From assembly GCA_050015275.1 (NCBI GenBank), contig JBEKBS010000011.1:20913-84912 (forward strand): a DNA stretch of 64,000 bases, read 5' to 3'. The stretch's first letter is position 1, and the number at the start of each line of letters is the position of its first letter. The notes under the pieces were generated by a model that was not told the DNA's origin, did no database searches, and worked only from the letters and a program-made list of their open reading frames with translations. Source of the stretch: DATKJS01 sp050015275. GTDB lineage: Bacteria; Acidobacteriota; Aminicenantia; Aminicenantales; Saccharicenantaceae. This document shows, one piece after another, positions 6,188 to 14,666 of this stretch. The position numbers and the translations under genes are program-made.

Positions 6188-8998
6188 TCATTGGTACCAG
6201 AAGTCCTTGAGGATCGTGGCGGTTCCGGACAGAGCCTTGCCGTCCACGGTTAGGACGACCCTGTAATCGCCCTCCTGGGCCGGAAAGCTGGCGTAGTTGA
6301 TGTCCATGCCGCCTCCGTAGCCCCTCTCCTGCATGCGCCGGACCTGCTCCTGCATGGCCTTTTTCTCCTCGGCCGTTCGTTCCCTCCGGCCGGTCATGTT
6401 CCAGACGGCGCTGTTCAGTCCCGGATTGGTCGAGCCCTTGATCTCGCTGAGCAGCAGATTCCCCTTGAAAACCTGGATCTTGATATCATCCTTGGGCTTG
6501 GCCTTGAGGTAATAGTTGATGACAATTCCCGTCGGTTCGCTCTGACCGGCGTAGTTCGAGGAGCTCGAATTGGCCCGGTCGAATCCGACCCAGCGGACCT
6601 TGGGCTTGATTGCGAACAGGTGGACGTCCTTGGCCAGGACCTCGGCCGACAGCTCTTGAAGAGGGGTGATGTCGGCGATGAAGACGCCCCGGCCGTGGGT
6701 CGCGATGATGAGGTCGTTCTCGCGCGGCTGGATTTTCAGGTCGTGGACCGGCTGGGTGGGCATGTTGGCCTGCATCTTGGTCCAGCGCTGTCCGGCGTCG
6801 ATCGAGACGTAGACGCCGAAATCAGTCCCGGCGAAGAGCAATCTCGGGTTCTTGACGTCCTCACGGACGACGTTGACCGGGCCCTCGGCGAGGTCGCCGA
6901 CGAGCGGCAACCAGGTCTGGCCGTAGTCCGTCGTCTTGAAAATGAACGGCCGGAAGTCGTCGTTGCGGAAGCCCGAATAACTCACGTAAGCCGTTCCCGG
7001 GTCGGAGCTCGAGGCCGCTACCCGGCTGACCCAGTATCCCGGGTTGCCGGTGATCTTGTCGTTGAGCTTGACCCAGGACTTGCCGCTGTCCCTGGTGACC
7101 CAGACGTTCCCGTCGTCCGTCCCCGCCCAAAGGAGTCCCGGGACGAGCGGGGATTCGTCGAAGGTCGTGATCGTGCAGTACTGGATGCTCTGGTCGCCCC
7201 CCTTGCCGTCCGCCTGCATCTTGGACTTATCGTTCGTCGTCAGGTCAGGGCTGATCCCGGTCCATGTTTCGCCCCGATTGGTCGACATGACAACGATGTT
7301 GCCGCAGTGGTAGATCGTGTCGCTGTTGTGGGTTGACGCGAGGATCGGCGAGCACCAGTTCCAGCGGAGTTCGGGATTCTGGGACTGGTAGGCGATGTTC
7401 TTGGTCTCCCCCGTGACCAGGTCGGTCCTGGTCAGGGACCCGAACTGGTATTCGTTATAAAGATAGCGGTTGGTCTTCCGGTCGAAGACGTTGTACATGC
7501 CGTCCCCGCCGCCGACCGTGGACCAATCCTCCAATCGGATCGGAGGACCGCCCGCGAACCCCCCGCCGGTCCCCTCAAAATCGTACATCCGGCCGCCGCC
7601 GCTCCCCCGCTTGGTGCTCGGCCCCATGAGAGAGCCGTTGTCCTGGAGCCCCCCGGCGACGCGGTAGGGGTAGGACGTGTCATAATCGATGGCGTAGAAC
7701 TGGGCCAGGGGCAGGAAGTCCGGGTGATACCAGTTTTTCCCCCCGTCCCATGTGAGCCCCATGCCGTGGTCATAGCCGAGAAGCATGTGATGGGAATCCC
7801 CGGGGTCGATCCAAAGGGCGTGGTTGTCTCCACCGAACCGGAACGGCGCCGTCCAGGACTTGCCGCCGTCGCGGCTGCCCAGGACGCCGACGCTCAGGAC
7901 ATAGACATTCATATCATCGGCCGGGTCAACGATGATCTGACCGTAATAATATCCAGGATTGCCGCCGATGCTTCTCTTGTCGGGGCTGACCTTCCGCCAG
8001 GTGGCGCCCGCGTCATCGGACCGGTAGATCTCTCCGTCGATCATGCCCTGGCTCGACTTGCCGTCGAGGATTTCCTGCCAGCGGTCGGCTTCTGACATCC
8101 CGGGCTTGTTGGCATTCTCGATCATGGCATAGAGGACGTTCGGGTTCTTGGCAGAAATGGCCAGCCCGATCCGGCCGAGGATCCCGCCGGGAAGCCCGCC
8201 GGCCAGCTTCGCCCAGGTCTTGCCCGCGTCGACAGTCTTGTAGACACCGGACCCGGGACCCCCGACCTGGTAGGTCCACGGCTTCCGTAACCTGTCATAG
8301 GCGGAGGCATAGAGCGTGTCCGGGTGGACAGGGTCCATGACCAGGTCGACGCACCCGATCGTCCGTCCCCGCTCAACGATATCGAGCGATTTCGTCCAGG
8401 TCTTCCCCCCGTCGATCGTCTTGAACACGCCCCGCTCGGGGTTTTCCGTGTACAGGTGGCCAAGGGCCGCCACATAGACGATGTCGGGGTTCGCCGGGTG
8501 GATGATGATCCGGCCGATGTGATGCGTTTCCTTCAGCCCCATGTTCGTCCATGTTTTCCCCGCGTCCTTGGATTTGTAGGCTCCATCACCCCAGTAGACC
8601 GAGCGGGAGTTGTTGGCCTCCCCGGTTCCCACCCAGAGGATATTGGGATCGGATGGTGCCACAGCGATATCGCCGATCGAAAAGACCTTCTCGTTGTCGA
8701 AGATGGGCTCGAAGGTCTGGCCGTTGTTCATGGTCTTCCAGAGCCCACCCGAGGCCGTGGCCGCGTAGAAGGTGTTCGGCTGCCCGGCCGGAACGGCGAA
8801 ATCGACAACACGGCCGCTTTGCCGGGTAGGGCCGATCGACCGGCAGGAGACACTTTTCAGGAGATCGCCGACCGGCACGGGGGCCGCGACAGGGCCCTTC
8901 CCTTTTTCCGGGACCTTGGCCTGGGCGAACGGTCCGGCCGCGCCCAAGGCGAGATAGGCGACCATCAATAATGCAAACGGAACCTTGCGGATGGACAT
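6188..8998 (-). CDS. secreted VPS10/sortilin-like BNR-repeat propeller protein (copy 1)
   Basis: 936 residues with an N-terminal signal peptide (residues 1 to about 25, hydrophobic core then Ala-Gln-Ala). The body is a chain of Asp-box motifs of the form S/T-x-D-x-G-x-T-W. Examples are GGLWKTMNNGQTFEP, KSKDAGKTWTN, KTIDGGKTWTK, KTVDAGKTWAK, RSDDAGATWRK, VTRDSGKSWVK and SIDAGQRWTK. That makes a multi-bladed propeller of the kind annotated as VPS10/sortilin or glycosyl-hydrolase BNR repeat. A C-terminal region of about 130 residues looks like a beta-sandwich or FlgD-like extension. Bacterial homologues are usually of unknown activity; ligand or glycan binding outside the cell is the safest guess. 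A strong GGAGGAGG ribosome site fixes the start; an upstream in-frame extension to 9058 lacks one. It lies 34 nt after the saccharopine-dehydrogenase-like gene. A paralogue is at 31117-34320. Confidence 0.8.
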   Translation of the reverse strand: MSIRKVPFALLMVAYLALGAAGPFAQAKVPEKGKGPVAAPVPVGDLLKSVSCRSIGPTRQSGRVVDFAVPAGQPNTFYAATASGGLWKTMNNGQTFEPIFDNEKVFSIGDIAVAPSDPNILWVGTGEANNSRSVYWGDGAYKSKDAGKTWTNMGLKETHHIGRIIIHPANPDIVYVAALGHLYTENPERGVFKTIDGGKTWTKSLDIVERGRTIGCVDLVMDPVHPDTLYASAYDRLRKPWTYQVGGPGSGVYKTVDAGKTWAKLAGGLPGGILGRIGLAISAKNPNVLYAMIENANKPGMSEADRWQEILDGKSSQGMIDGEIYRSDDAGATWRKVSPDKRSIGGNPGYYYGQIIVDPADDMNVYVLSVGVLGSRDGGKSWTAPFRFGGDNHALWIDPGDSHHMLLGYDHGMGLTWDGGKNWYHPDFLPLAQFYAIDYDTSYPYRVAGGLQDNGSLMGPSTKRGSGGGRMYDFEGTGGGFAGGPPIRLEDWSTVGGGDGMYNVFDRKTNRYLYNEYQFGSLTRTDLVTGETKNIAYQSQNPELRWNWCSPILASTHNSDTIYHCGNIVVMSTNRGETWTGISPDLTTNDKSKMQADGKGGDQSIQYCTITTFDESPLVPGLLWAGTDDGNVWVTRDSGKSWVKLNDKITGNPGYWVSRVAASSSDPGTAYVSYSGFRNDDFRPFIFKTTDYGQTWLPLVGDLAEGPVNVVREDVKNPRLLFAGTDFGVYVSIDAGQRWTKMQANMPTQPVHDLKIQPRENDLIIATHGRGVFIADITPLQELSAEVLAKDVHLFAIKPKVRWVGFDRANSSSSNYAGQSEPTGIVINYYLKAKPKDDIKIQVFKGNLLLSEIKGSTNPGLNSAVWNMTGRRERTAEEKKAMQEQVRRMQERGYGGGMDINYASFPAQEGDYRVVLTVDGKALSGTATILKDFWYQ

Positions 8999-9032
8999 GC
9001 TTCCTCCTCCCTCCGGGATCAGGGGATTACGG

Positions 9033-10151
9033 TCAGCCGCTGATCCTGTAATGGACATTCCTCTCCCGGAGATGGTCCATGACGTAGCGGAAATTGCCCT
9101 CTTCGAGACCCAGATACTCGGGCGGGCAGATGCCTTTGAGCGAAAGCTTCCCCTCGAGGACGAGACGGGCCGCGGCCGTGGCCGGAAAGCCGGTCGTCCG
9201 GGCCATGGACGAGAAACCCGTCACCCGGTCCTTGCGGTCGAACAGGCTGTACTGATACGTCCGTCGGCGGCCCTCCTCTTCCCCTTCGATGAGGATCCGC
9301 ATCGCCGTGAACTCGTCATCCTCCTCATGGAGATGCCACTCTTTGAACAGGATGGCCGAGGTGAATTCGATGGGCTTCATCTTGCGTCCCCGGACCCCGA
9401 TCTCTTCTTGACTGAAAAAACCGCTGTCGCGAAGGGCCTTGATGTGCTCCGCGTGGCCAGGGTAGCGGAGGGTTTTCTCGATCATGTTCGGAACCTTCAT
9501 CGTTTTGAGGAGCGACCGGAGGCCGTCCGAATTGAACGCCTCGAGAGTGCCGACTTCCGGGAAGTCCAGGAACTCGGCGTCCGAGAGCGCCGGCCGGACG
9601 ACGACGTGCCCGTTCTCGACATAGCGGGCGGGGCGGATATACTCCTCGATGACGTCGGCCGGGGAAAAGGGAGCCTTGTACTCGAACGGGAAATCCCGCT
9701 TGAACGGGAGGCCGCCGACGTAGCACTTGAAATGGCTGACGGCCATGCGGGCGGCATGATAGCCCAGGATCATGTTGCTCATGCCCGGGGCCACCCCGCA
9801 ATCCACGATGGCCGTTACTCCGTTGGCCCGGGCCCGGTCGTCCAGGAGGAAGGCGTCCTCGGGGAAAAAGGAGATGTCGACGGCGTTCTTGCCCGCCTCG
9901 ATGACAGCCTGCAAGGTCGAGAACCCCATGAAGCCGGGGACCGCCCCGATGACCAGGTCGAAATCGCGGACAAGGCTCCCCACGGCCCGGCCGTCGGCCA
10001 GGTCCGCGGTCAGCTTTTTTACGGGGGCGTGGCCAAGCTTGTCCAAGCTCGTCCGGTCGACGTCGACCGCGGTCACGTCGAAATCCCGGGCCAGGTCCGC
10101 GGCCATGACACGGCCGACCATGCCTGAGCCAAGGACGATGATCTTCTTCAC
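9033..10151 (-). CDS. saccharopine dehydrogenase-like / lysine 6-dehydrogenase-like NAD(P) enzyme
   Basis: 372 residues. The N-terminal Rossmann fold has VLGSGMVGR at about 6-14, with Asp at the end of strand 2 (VTAVDVDR) suggesting NAD preference. VDCGVAPGMSNMILGYHAAR at about 116-135 and YVGGLPF are typical of the saccharopine dehydrogenase/lysine 6-dehydrogenase group. Family members oxidise or reduce saccharopine or deaminate lysine at C6; which applies here is not decided by sequence alone. The start codon is GTG, with AAGGAGG 5 nt before it. It has its own promoter at 10216-10245 and is followed 34 nt later by the sortilin-like gene, probably in one transcript. The context with rocD and other amino-acid enzymes favours an amino-acid degradative role. 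Confidence 0.75.
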   Translation of the reverse strand: MKKIIVLGSGMVGRVMAADLARDFDVTAVDVDRTSLDKLGHAPVKKLTADLADGRAVGSLVRDFDLVIGAVPGFMGFSTLQAVIEAGKNAVDISFFPEDAFLLDDRARANGVTAIVDCGVAPGMSNMILGYHAARMAVSHFKCYVGGLPFKRDFPFEYKAPFSPADVIEEYIRPARYVENGHVVVRPALSDAEFLDFPEVGTLEAFNSDGLRSLLKTMKVPNMIEKTLRYPGHAEHIKALRDSGFFSQEEIGVRGRKMKPIEFTSAILFKEWHLHEEDDEFTAMRILIEGEEEGRRRTYQYSLFDRKDRVTGFSSMARTTGFPATAAARLVLEGKLSLKGICPPEYLGLEEGNFRYVMDHLRERNVHYRISG

Positions 10152-10215
10152 GAAGGCCTCCTTCTGATGGGTCTATTCAATCCGAACTGGCGCGGGCCCT
10201 TCGGGTTGGCTCATT

Positions 10216-10245
10216 AATATAGACCAAGAGGAGCCCGCTTTTCAA
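10216..10245 (-). promoter_or_regulatory. promoter of the saccharopine/lysine dehydrogenase-like gene
   Basis: Minus strand: TTGAAA (10240-10245), 18-nt spacer, TATATT (10216-10221), each 5 of 6 to consensus. The predicted start near 10209 gives a leader of about 58 nt ending in AAGGAGG. Confidence 0.65.
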
Positions 10246-10305
10246 TACGGGAGTCGGATCGCGCCCCGGTCGGGGATTGCCCTTGGCTCCTGGCCGGGGT
10301 CCGTA

Positions 10306-10334
10306 TTTACTTTTTGGGAGCGCGTCGGTATGAT
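10306..10334 (+). promoter_or_regulatory. promoter of the outer-membrane barrel gene
   Basis: TTTACT (10306-10311), 17 nt, TATGAT (10329-10334). The -10 box overlaps an upstream in-frame ATG at 10330, which argues that translation really begins at 10369. Confidence 0.55.
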
Positions 10335-10368
10335 AAGGGACCTCAGGATTAAGAGGAAGGGAAGAGCC

Positions 10369-11541
10369 ATGCTCGACGACGTGAATCAAGCCTCTCCCCG
10401 GCGGACTGCGGGAGCCATTCCTCGCCTGATCATCTGTTCGGCCATTTGCGCCCTCGTCCTGCTCACCGCCGGGACCGCCGTTGCCCAGACCGCTCCGCCC
10501 GAGGAGAAGAAGAAAGAGGAATCTCCAACGGACAAGAAGTTCAAGCCACACGTCATCCTCCTCCCGATCTTCTCTTACTCCCCCGAGACAAGGCTCGCAC
10601 TCGGCGCCGGCGGCGTCCTCTACTATCGCCTTGGCCAGGAGAAAGAGAAAACCCGTCCATCCTCACTCGGGCTCGTGATGGTCTACACCATGAACAACCA
10701 GTTCCGGATCCAGCTGAGGCCGGAGATCTATCTTTCGAATAACGCCTACAGAGTCAACGCCTACGTTAGATTCGAACGGTATCCCACGGAATTCTTTGGG
10801 GTCGGGGACAACGTTCCGGCGAGCGCGGGAGAAGCTTACACTCCCCAAGCCATTGGCTTCCATCTCTCCGTCAAAAGGAAGGTCTTTGGCAGCGTCTTTG
10901 TAGGAGTCCAGTATAGGATTGAGAAGATGTCGATCCTGGACGTCGAGCCGGGCGGGCTGCTCGCACAGGGGACGATCGCCGGGAGCACCGGCGGCCTCCT
11001 CTCCGGCCCGGGTCTCAACCTCAGCTGGGACAACAGGGACAACATTTTTTTCCCCCGCCGGGGCAGCTATCTCCAGTTCTCGGCTGATTTTTTCAACCCC
11101 GTTTTTGGCAGCGCCTTCCACTATACGGTGACGAATCTGGACCTCCGGACATATGTCCCGGTTTTTTCGACCCACGTCCTGGCTTTTCAGTTCGTGATGA
11201 GGGACATCGGCGGAACCGCCCCGTTTTACGAGCTTTCCACGCTGGGCGGACCGTCGATATTACGGGGGAACCTTAGCGGCCAATACCGGGACAAGGCGCT
11301 CCTGGCCGTCCAGGCGGAATACAGGGTGCCCGTTTGGAGGCGTTTCGGCGTGGACGCGTTCGTCGGCTTGGGAAATGTCGGCCCGGCGATCTGGGATATC
11401 AGCTTCAACCGTCTCAAATACTCGGTGGGAGCCGGACTCAGGTATCGGCTCGATAAGCAGGAAGGCACGAACCTCCGGCTGGACTACGGCTGGGGCCCTG
11501 CCCGCTCCGGCTTTTACATGACGGTCCAGGAGGCGTTCTGA
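10369..11541 (+). CDS. BamA/TamA-family outer-membrane beta-barrel protein
   Basis: 390 residues from the ATG at 10369, which is preceded by AGGAAGGGAAGAG; an upstream ATG at 10330 lies inside the predicted -10 box. An N-terminal hydrophobic segment (about 22-40) ends in Ala-Val-Ala-Gln, a signal peptide with a long polar lead. A charged Lys/Glu linker follows, then alternating beta strands to a terminal Phe, the usual last residue of outer-membrane barrels. WDNRDNIFFPRRGSY and GGPSILRGNLSGQYRDK resemble the Omp85 barrel strand and the lid-loop RG motif. No POTRA domains precede the barrel, so this is a POTRA-less surface-antigen-type barrel rather than BamA itself. Function (export, lipid or substrate passage) is unknown. 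Confidence 0.7.
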   Translation: MLDDVNQASPRRTAGAIPRLIICSAICALVLLTAGTAVAQTAPPEEKKKEESPTDKKFKPHVILLPIFSYSPETRLALGAGGVLYYRLGQEKEKTRPSSLGLVMVYTMNNQFRIQLRPEIYLSNNAYRVNAYVRFERYPTEFFGVGDNVPASAGEAYTPQAIGFHLSVKRKVFGSVFVGVQYRIEKMSILDVEPGGLLAQGTIAGSTGGLLSGPGLNLSWDNRDNIFFPRRGSYLQFSADFFNPVFGSAFHYTVTNLDLRTYVPVFSTHVLAFQFVMRDIGGTAPFYELSTLGGPSILRGNLSGQYRDKALLAVQAEYRVPVWRRFGVDAFVGLGNVGPAIWDISFNRLKYSVGAGLRYRLDKQEGTNLRLDYGWGPARSGFYMTVQEAF

Positions 11542-11553
11542 GCCCGCTTCTCC

Positions 11554-14094
11554 CTACCCCTTCCGGACGACCCTCAGCGTTTTGATCTCGTAGGGGCCCA
11601 TCGCCACGACGACCCCATTATCCTGCCCTGAAGACATCCCCGGGGTCGCTCCTTTGACCGGCCTTTCAATGAGGTCCGTTTCCTCGACCTGGACCGGCCA
11701 AGGGAAGGAGATCCTGGCCTCGCTCTTCTGCCCGAAGGCCTCGTACAGCCGGATGATGAGGTTTCGGCTGTTGTACCCGGATTCCATCTTCAGGGTCGAG
11801 AGGACGATGCCAGCGGGGGAAACCCGGACGAACGACCGCTCCGATGGCTGCGTCCCCTTGTGCGACATCCCGGTTCTCACGATGAGGACGTTATTGAGCT
11901 CGTATCCGCGGCGGATGGTGTCGGCCTCTTTCCATGTGCCCGAGTGAGGATAGAGGGAATAGAGGAGTTCGTGGCGGCCGCGGTCGGCCTCGGGATCCGG
12001 AGACGTGGCGCCGTGGACAATCGACATTCGGAGCGTCGTCCCCTTAACGTCGAAGCCGTACTTGCAATCGTTGAGTAGGCTTAGGCCCGACCCGGAAACG
12101 GGGTCTGAAACGTCGACCCAGCGCAGGGCGGGAACCTCCGCGCCGTCCGCAGGGCGGGGGACGGACCCGAAGGGGATCTCGAATTCCGCCTGTCCGGACT
12201 TGAGGTTCAGGGGAAAGGCTGCCTTGATCATCAGGTTCCGCTCCTGCCAGTCCAGCCGCATCCGGCAGTCGACCCTTGCCATCCCGGCCGCGAGGATCAG
12301 ATCCTGCTCGAAGACGGAATCATGGAACGGCGTCGTGATCCGGATGATCCCTCTGACCGGCCCGGATTCGACGACGCGGACCGTTCCCCCCGGGGCGCCC
12401 ATGTTGGCGGGTTCGCCCTTGAGGCCCAATTCCCAAGCGGACATGGATTCCGGCTCATCGGTGATGGACTGGAGGACGTTCCCGGGGCCCGAAAGGACTT
12501 CCCTCTTGGCCCGCTTGTCGTAAAGGCTCTTGATCCAGCCCGTTCTTCCGTCGATCTCCAGCCGGAAGAACTCATTCTCAAGCCCAAGCGCAGATACGCG
12601 GAGGCCGGTCCGGAACGGCTTTCTCGGCTTGTCGGCCGCCACGGCCCTGTAGATCCGATATCCGAAAGACGGCACGTCTTCCGCGAGGAAGGCCAGCCGG
12701 AAGCGGGTCTGGTTCCCGCCGGCTTCCCTCTCCAGGACCTGGACGGCGATCTCTTCCCCCCGCGTGTTCAGGATTTTCAGCGACGGCGGCGAGGACGGCA
12801 GTTCGACCTCGGCCGTCACGGTCTCCGTCCGCGGCCAGAAGAGCGGGTTGAAGACGGCGACCGGGACCCCCTCTCCCGTCGTGTCCGCCATGTTCAGGAT
12901 GGTCTCGAGGGAAAAGTCCAAGGCCCGCTGGCCCCGCGCCAGGGCCTCCCGATAGAATCGTCCCGTCTCCTCATAAACGGGCCCGATGGCCGACCCGGCC
13001 AGGATGTCGTGGAATTGGTGCCGGAGGACGGTCTTCCAGGCTTCATCGATGTCCCGCTCGGGATAATAATCCCGGAACCCTGCCGCCACCGCCAGGGCCG
13101 AGAACCGCTCGGCCTGGAGGAGGAGACCCTCGGCGGTCCTGTTCCATTTCTTGGTCGCCGCCTGGGTCGTGTAACAGGCCGGGAACGTGAAATTGAGCTC
13201 GTTCCGCACGACCGGAAAATCCACGCCCGAGGTTTCGATCTTCTTGAAGAAACTTTCGGGATCGTCAAAGATCATTTTCGGATGGTCCGGGTCGTCCTTG
13301 AATTTCCGAATGGCCGCCACATCGGAATCCCGCGGGCCCCCGCCATGGTCTCCCTCACCATAGAGGATGAGGAAGTCCTTGATGGCCGTTTGAGTGGAAG
13401 CGTCCTTGAGGACGTCGTTGAGGCCGTTGCTCAGGTTGGCGAGGTACCACCCCTGAGGAACGTGGGCGAGCAGGCGGGAGCCGTCCTTCCCCTCCCACCA
13501 AAAGAAAGGCGCCTTTTCCGGGGCGCACCGCTCGAACACATAATAGCGGATCCCTGCCTTGCTCAGGATCTGGGGGAGCTGCCAGTTGTGGCCGAACGCG
13601 TCGGGGTTCCAGCCGACCGTGACATCCACCCCGAACCTGTCCAGGAAATAACGCTTGCCGTAGAGGAGCTGACGGGCCAACGCCTCCCCGTCGGGCATGT
13701 TGAGGTCGGGCTCGACCCACATCCCGCCCACGGGGAACCATGTTCCTTCGCGGACCTTGCGGCGGATCTCATCGAAGAGACGGGGATAGCTTTTCTCCAT
13801 GGCCTCGTAAAGGGCCGCCTGGCTCTGGGCAAAGGTCAAGCCCGGCATTTTCGCCATCTGGGCCAGGGTGCCCTGGAACGTCTGGACCGCGATGTCGTTG
13901 ACGGTTTCCTCCCACCGCCAGAGCCAGCTCAGATCGATGTGGGCATGACCGACGAGGTGGGCGGTGTAGCTGCGCGGGTCCTGGAGGACCGCCGGCCGGG
14001 TCTTGTCGGGCTGCTGACCCGAAAGAACCGCCCCCCCGATTGAGAGGGCCGCGATCAGACACAAAAAAAATCTCAGCCTTTGTCTGGCGTTCAT
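11554..14094 (-). CDS. secreted alpha-mannosidase, GH38
   Basis: 846 residues with a signal peptide (hydrophobic core about 8-24). The GH38 zinc/active-site opening HAHIDLSWLWRWEET is at about 50-64 (His50, Asp54 as expected zinc ligands). The catalytic Asp lies in GWNPDAFGHNWQLP (about D165). The mid-helical domain and C-terminal beta domains account for the remaining length, as in typical GH38 enzymes. The predicted role is removal of alpha-mannosyl residues from N-glycan-like or mannan substrates outside the cytoplasm. A GGGAGGG lies about 12 nt before the ATG, a rather long spacing. It is in a minus-strand run with GH127 and mscL and converges with the barrel gene 12 nt away. Confidence 0.88.
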   Translation of the reverse strand: MNARQRLRFFLCLIAALSIGGAVLSGQQPDKTRPAVLQDPRSYTAHLVGHAHIDLSWLWRWEETVNDIAVQTFQGTLAQMAKMPGLTFAQSQAALYEAMEKSYPRLFDEIRRKVREGTWFPVGGMWVEPDLNMPDGEALARQLLYGKRYFLDRFGVDVTVGWNPDAFGHNWQLPQILSKAGIRYYVFERCAPEKAPFFWWEGKDGSRLLAHVPQGWYLANLSNGLNDVLKDASTQTAIKDFLILYGEGDHGGGPRDSDVAAIRKFKDDPDHPKMIFDDPESFFKKIETSGVDFPVVRNELNFTFPACYTTQAATKKWNRTAEGLLLQAERFSALAVAAGFRDYYPERDIDEAWKTVLRHQFHDILAGSAIGPVYEETGRFYREALARGQRALDFSLETILNMADTTGEGVPVAVFNPLFWPRTETVTAEVELPSSPPSLKILNTRGEEIAVQVLEREAGGNQTRFRLAFLAEDVPSFGYRIYRAVAADKPRKPFRTGLRVSALGLENEFFRLEIDGRTGWIKSLYDKRAKREVLSGPGNVLQSITDEPESMSAWELGLKGEPANMGAPGGTVRVVESGPVRGIIRITTPFHDSVFEQDLILAAGMARVDCRMRLDWQERNLMIKAAFPLNLKSGQAEFEIPFGSVPRPADGAEVPALRWVDVSDPVSGSGLSLLNDCKYGFDVKGTTLRMSIVHGATSPDPEADRGRHELLYSLYPHSGTWKEADTIRRGYELNNVLIVRTGMSHKGTQPSERSFVRVSPAGIVLSTLKMESGYNSRNLIIRLYEAFGQKSEARISFPWPVQVEETDLIERPVKGATPGMSSGQDNGVVVAMGPYEIKTLRVVRKG

Positions 14095-14170
14095 GGTTTT
14101 TGAATACCCTCCCGGAAAACAGACTTCACAGAGAACCCCGGAGCCCCTTTGGCCTGGCGGCAGCGCCCGC

Positions 14171-14623
14171 TTACTTCCGCAGTTCCGCTGTGCAGTTCGG
14201 GCAGCGGACCGCCTTGATCGGGATCGTGGTGAAGCAGAACGGGCATTCCTTCGTGGTCGGCTCGACGGGAACGGCCTCGGCCTTCCTCTTCATCTTGTTC
14301 ATGCTCCGGATCACAAAGAACAAGGCGAAGGCGACGATCAGGAAGTTGATGATCTTATTGATGAACAGGCCGTAATTGAAAGTGACCGCGCCGGCCTGCT
14401 GGGCCGCCGCGAGCGATGCGTATGGGCCGACCACCTTCCCGGCCGTCAGCACGGCATACAGGTTAGAAAAATCCACGTGGCCCAGGAGCAGCCCGATCGG
14501 CGGCATCAGGACGTCGGAGACGAGCGACGAGATGATGCCTCCGAAAGCCGCGCCGATGATGATGCCCACGGCCATGTCCAAGACGGACCCGCGCAACGCG
14601 AACTCCTTGAACTCTTTGATCAT
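14171..14623 (-). CDS. mscL: large-conductance mechanosensitive channel MscL with C-terminal zinc ribbon
   Basis: 150 residues. The N-terminal amphipathic helix is followed by TM1 with the glycine-rich AVGIIIGAAFGGIISSLVSDVLMPPIG (about 18-44) and TM2 at about 86-106, the standard MscL layout. It opens under membrane tension to release solutes. After TM2 and a short Lys-rich linker there is an additional four-cysteine motif, CPFC (127-130) and CPNC (141-144), predicting a small zinc ribbon in place of the usual C-terminal helix bundle. The start at 14623 follows AAGGAGG; a longer open frame to 14800 has no support. It lies between GH38 and GH127 genes on the same strand. Confidence 0.9.
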   Translation of the reverse strand: MIKEFKEFALRGSVLDMAVGIIIGAAFGGIISSLVSDVLMPPIGLLLGHVDFSNLYAVLTAGKVVGPYASLAAAQQAGAVTFNYGLFINKIINFLIVAFALFFVIRSMNKMKRKAEAVPVEPTTKECPFCFTTIPIKAVRCPNCTAELRK

Positions 14624-14666
14624 TTCGACCTCCTTCCTATGATTCTGACGGGGAACCCCAAGCGAC

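Noticed and set aside
5925..6191. 88-codon minus-strand open frame in the 5.9-6.2 kb gap
   Set aside because: No ribosome site, overlaps the hairpin and the stop of the sortilin-like gene, and the peptide has no domain character.
10330..10368. Upstream ATG for the outer-membrane barrel gene
   Set aside because: The ATG overlaps the predicted -10 box TATGAT and has no ribosome site; the ATG at 10369 has both features in its favour.
12322..14043. 573-codon plus-strand open frame opposite GH38
   Set aside because: Antisense shadow of a gene with intact catalytic motifs; no ribosome site or recognisable domain.
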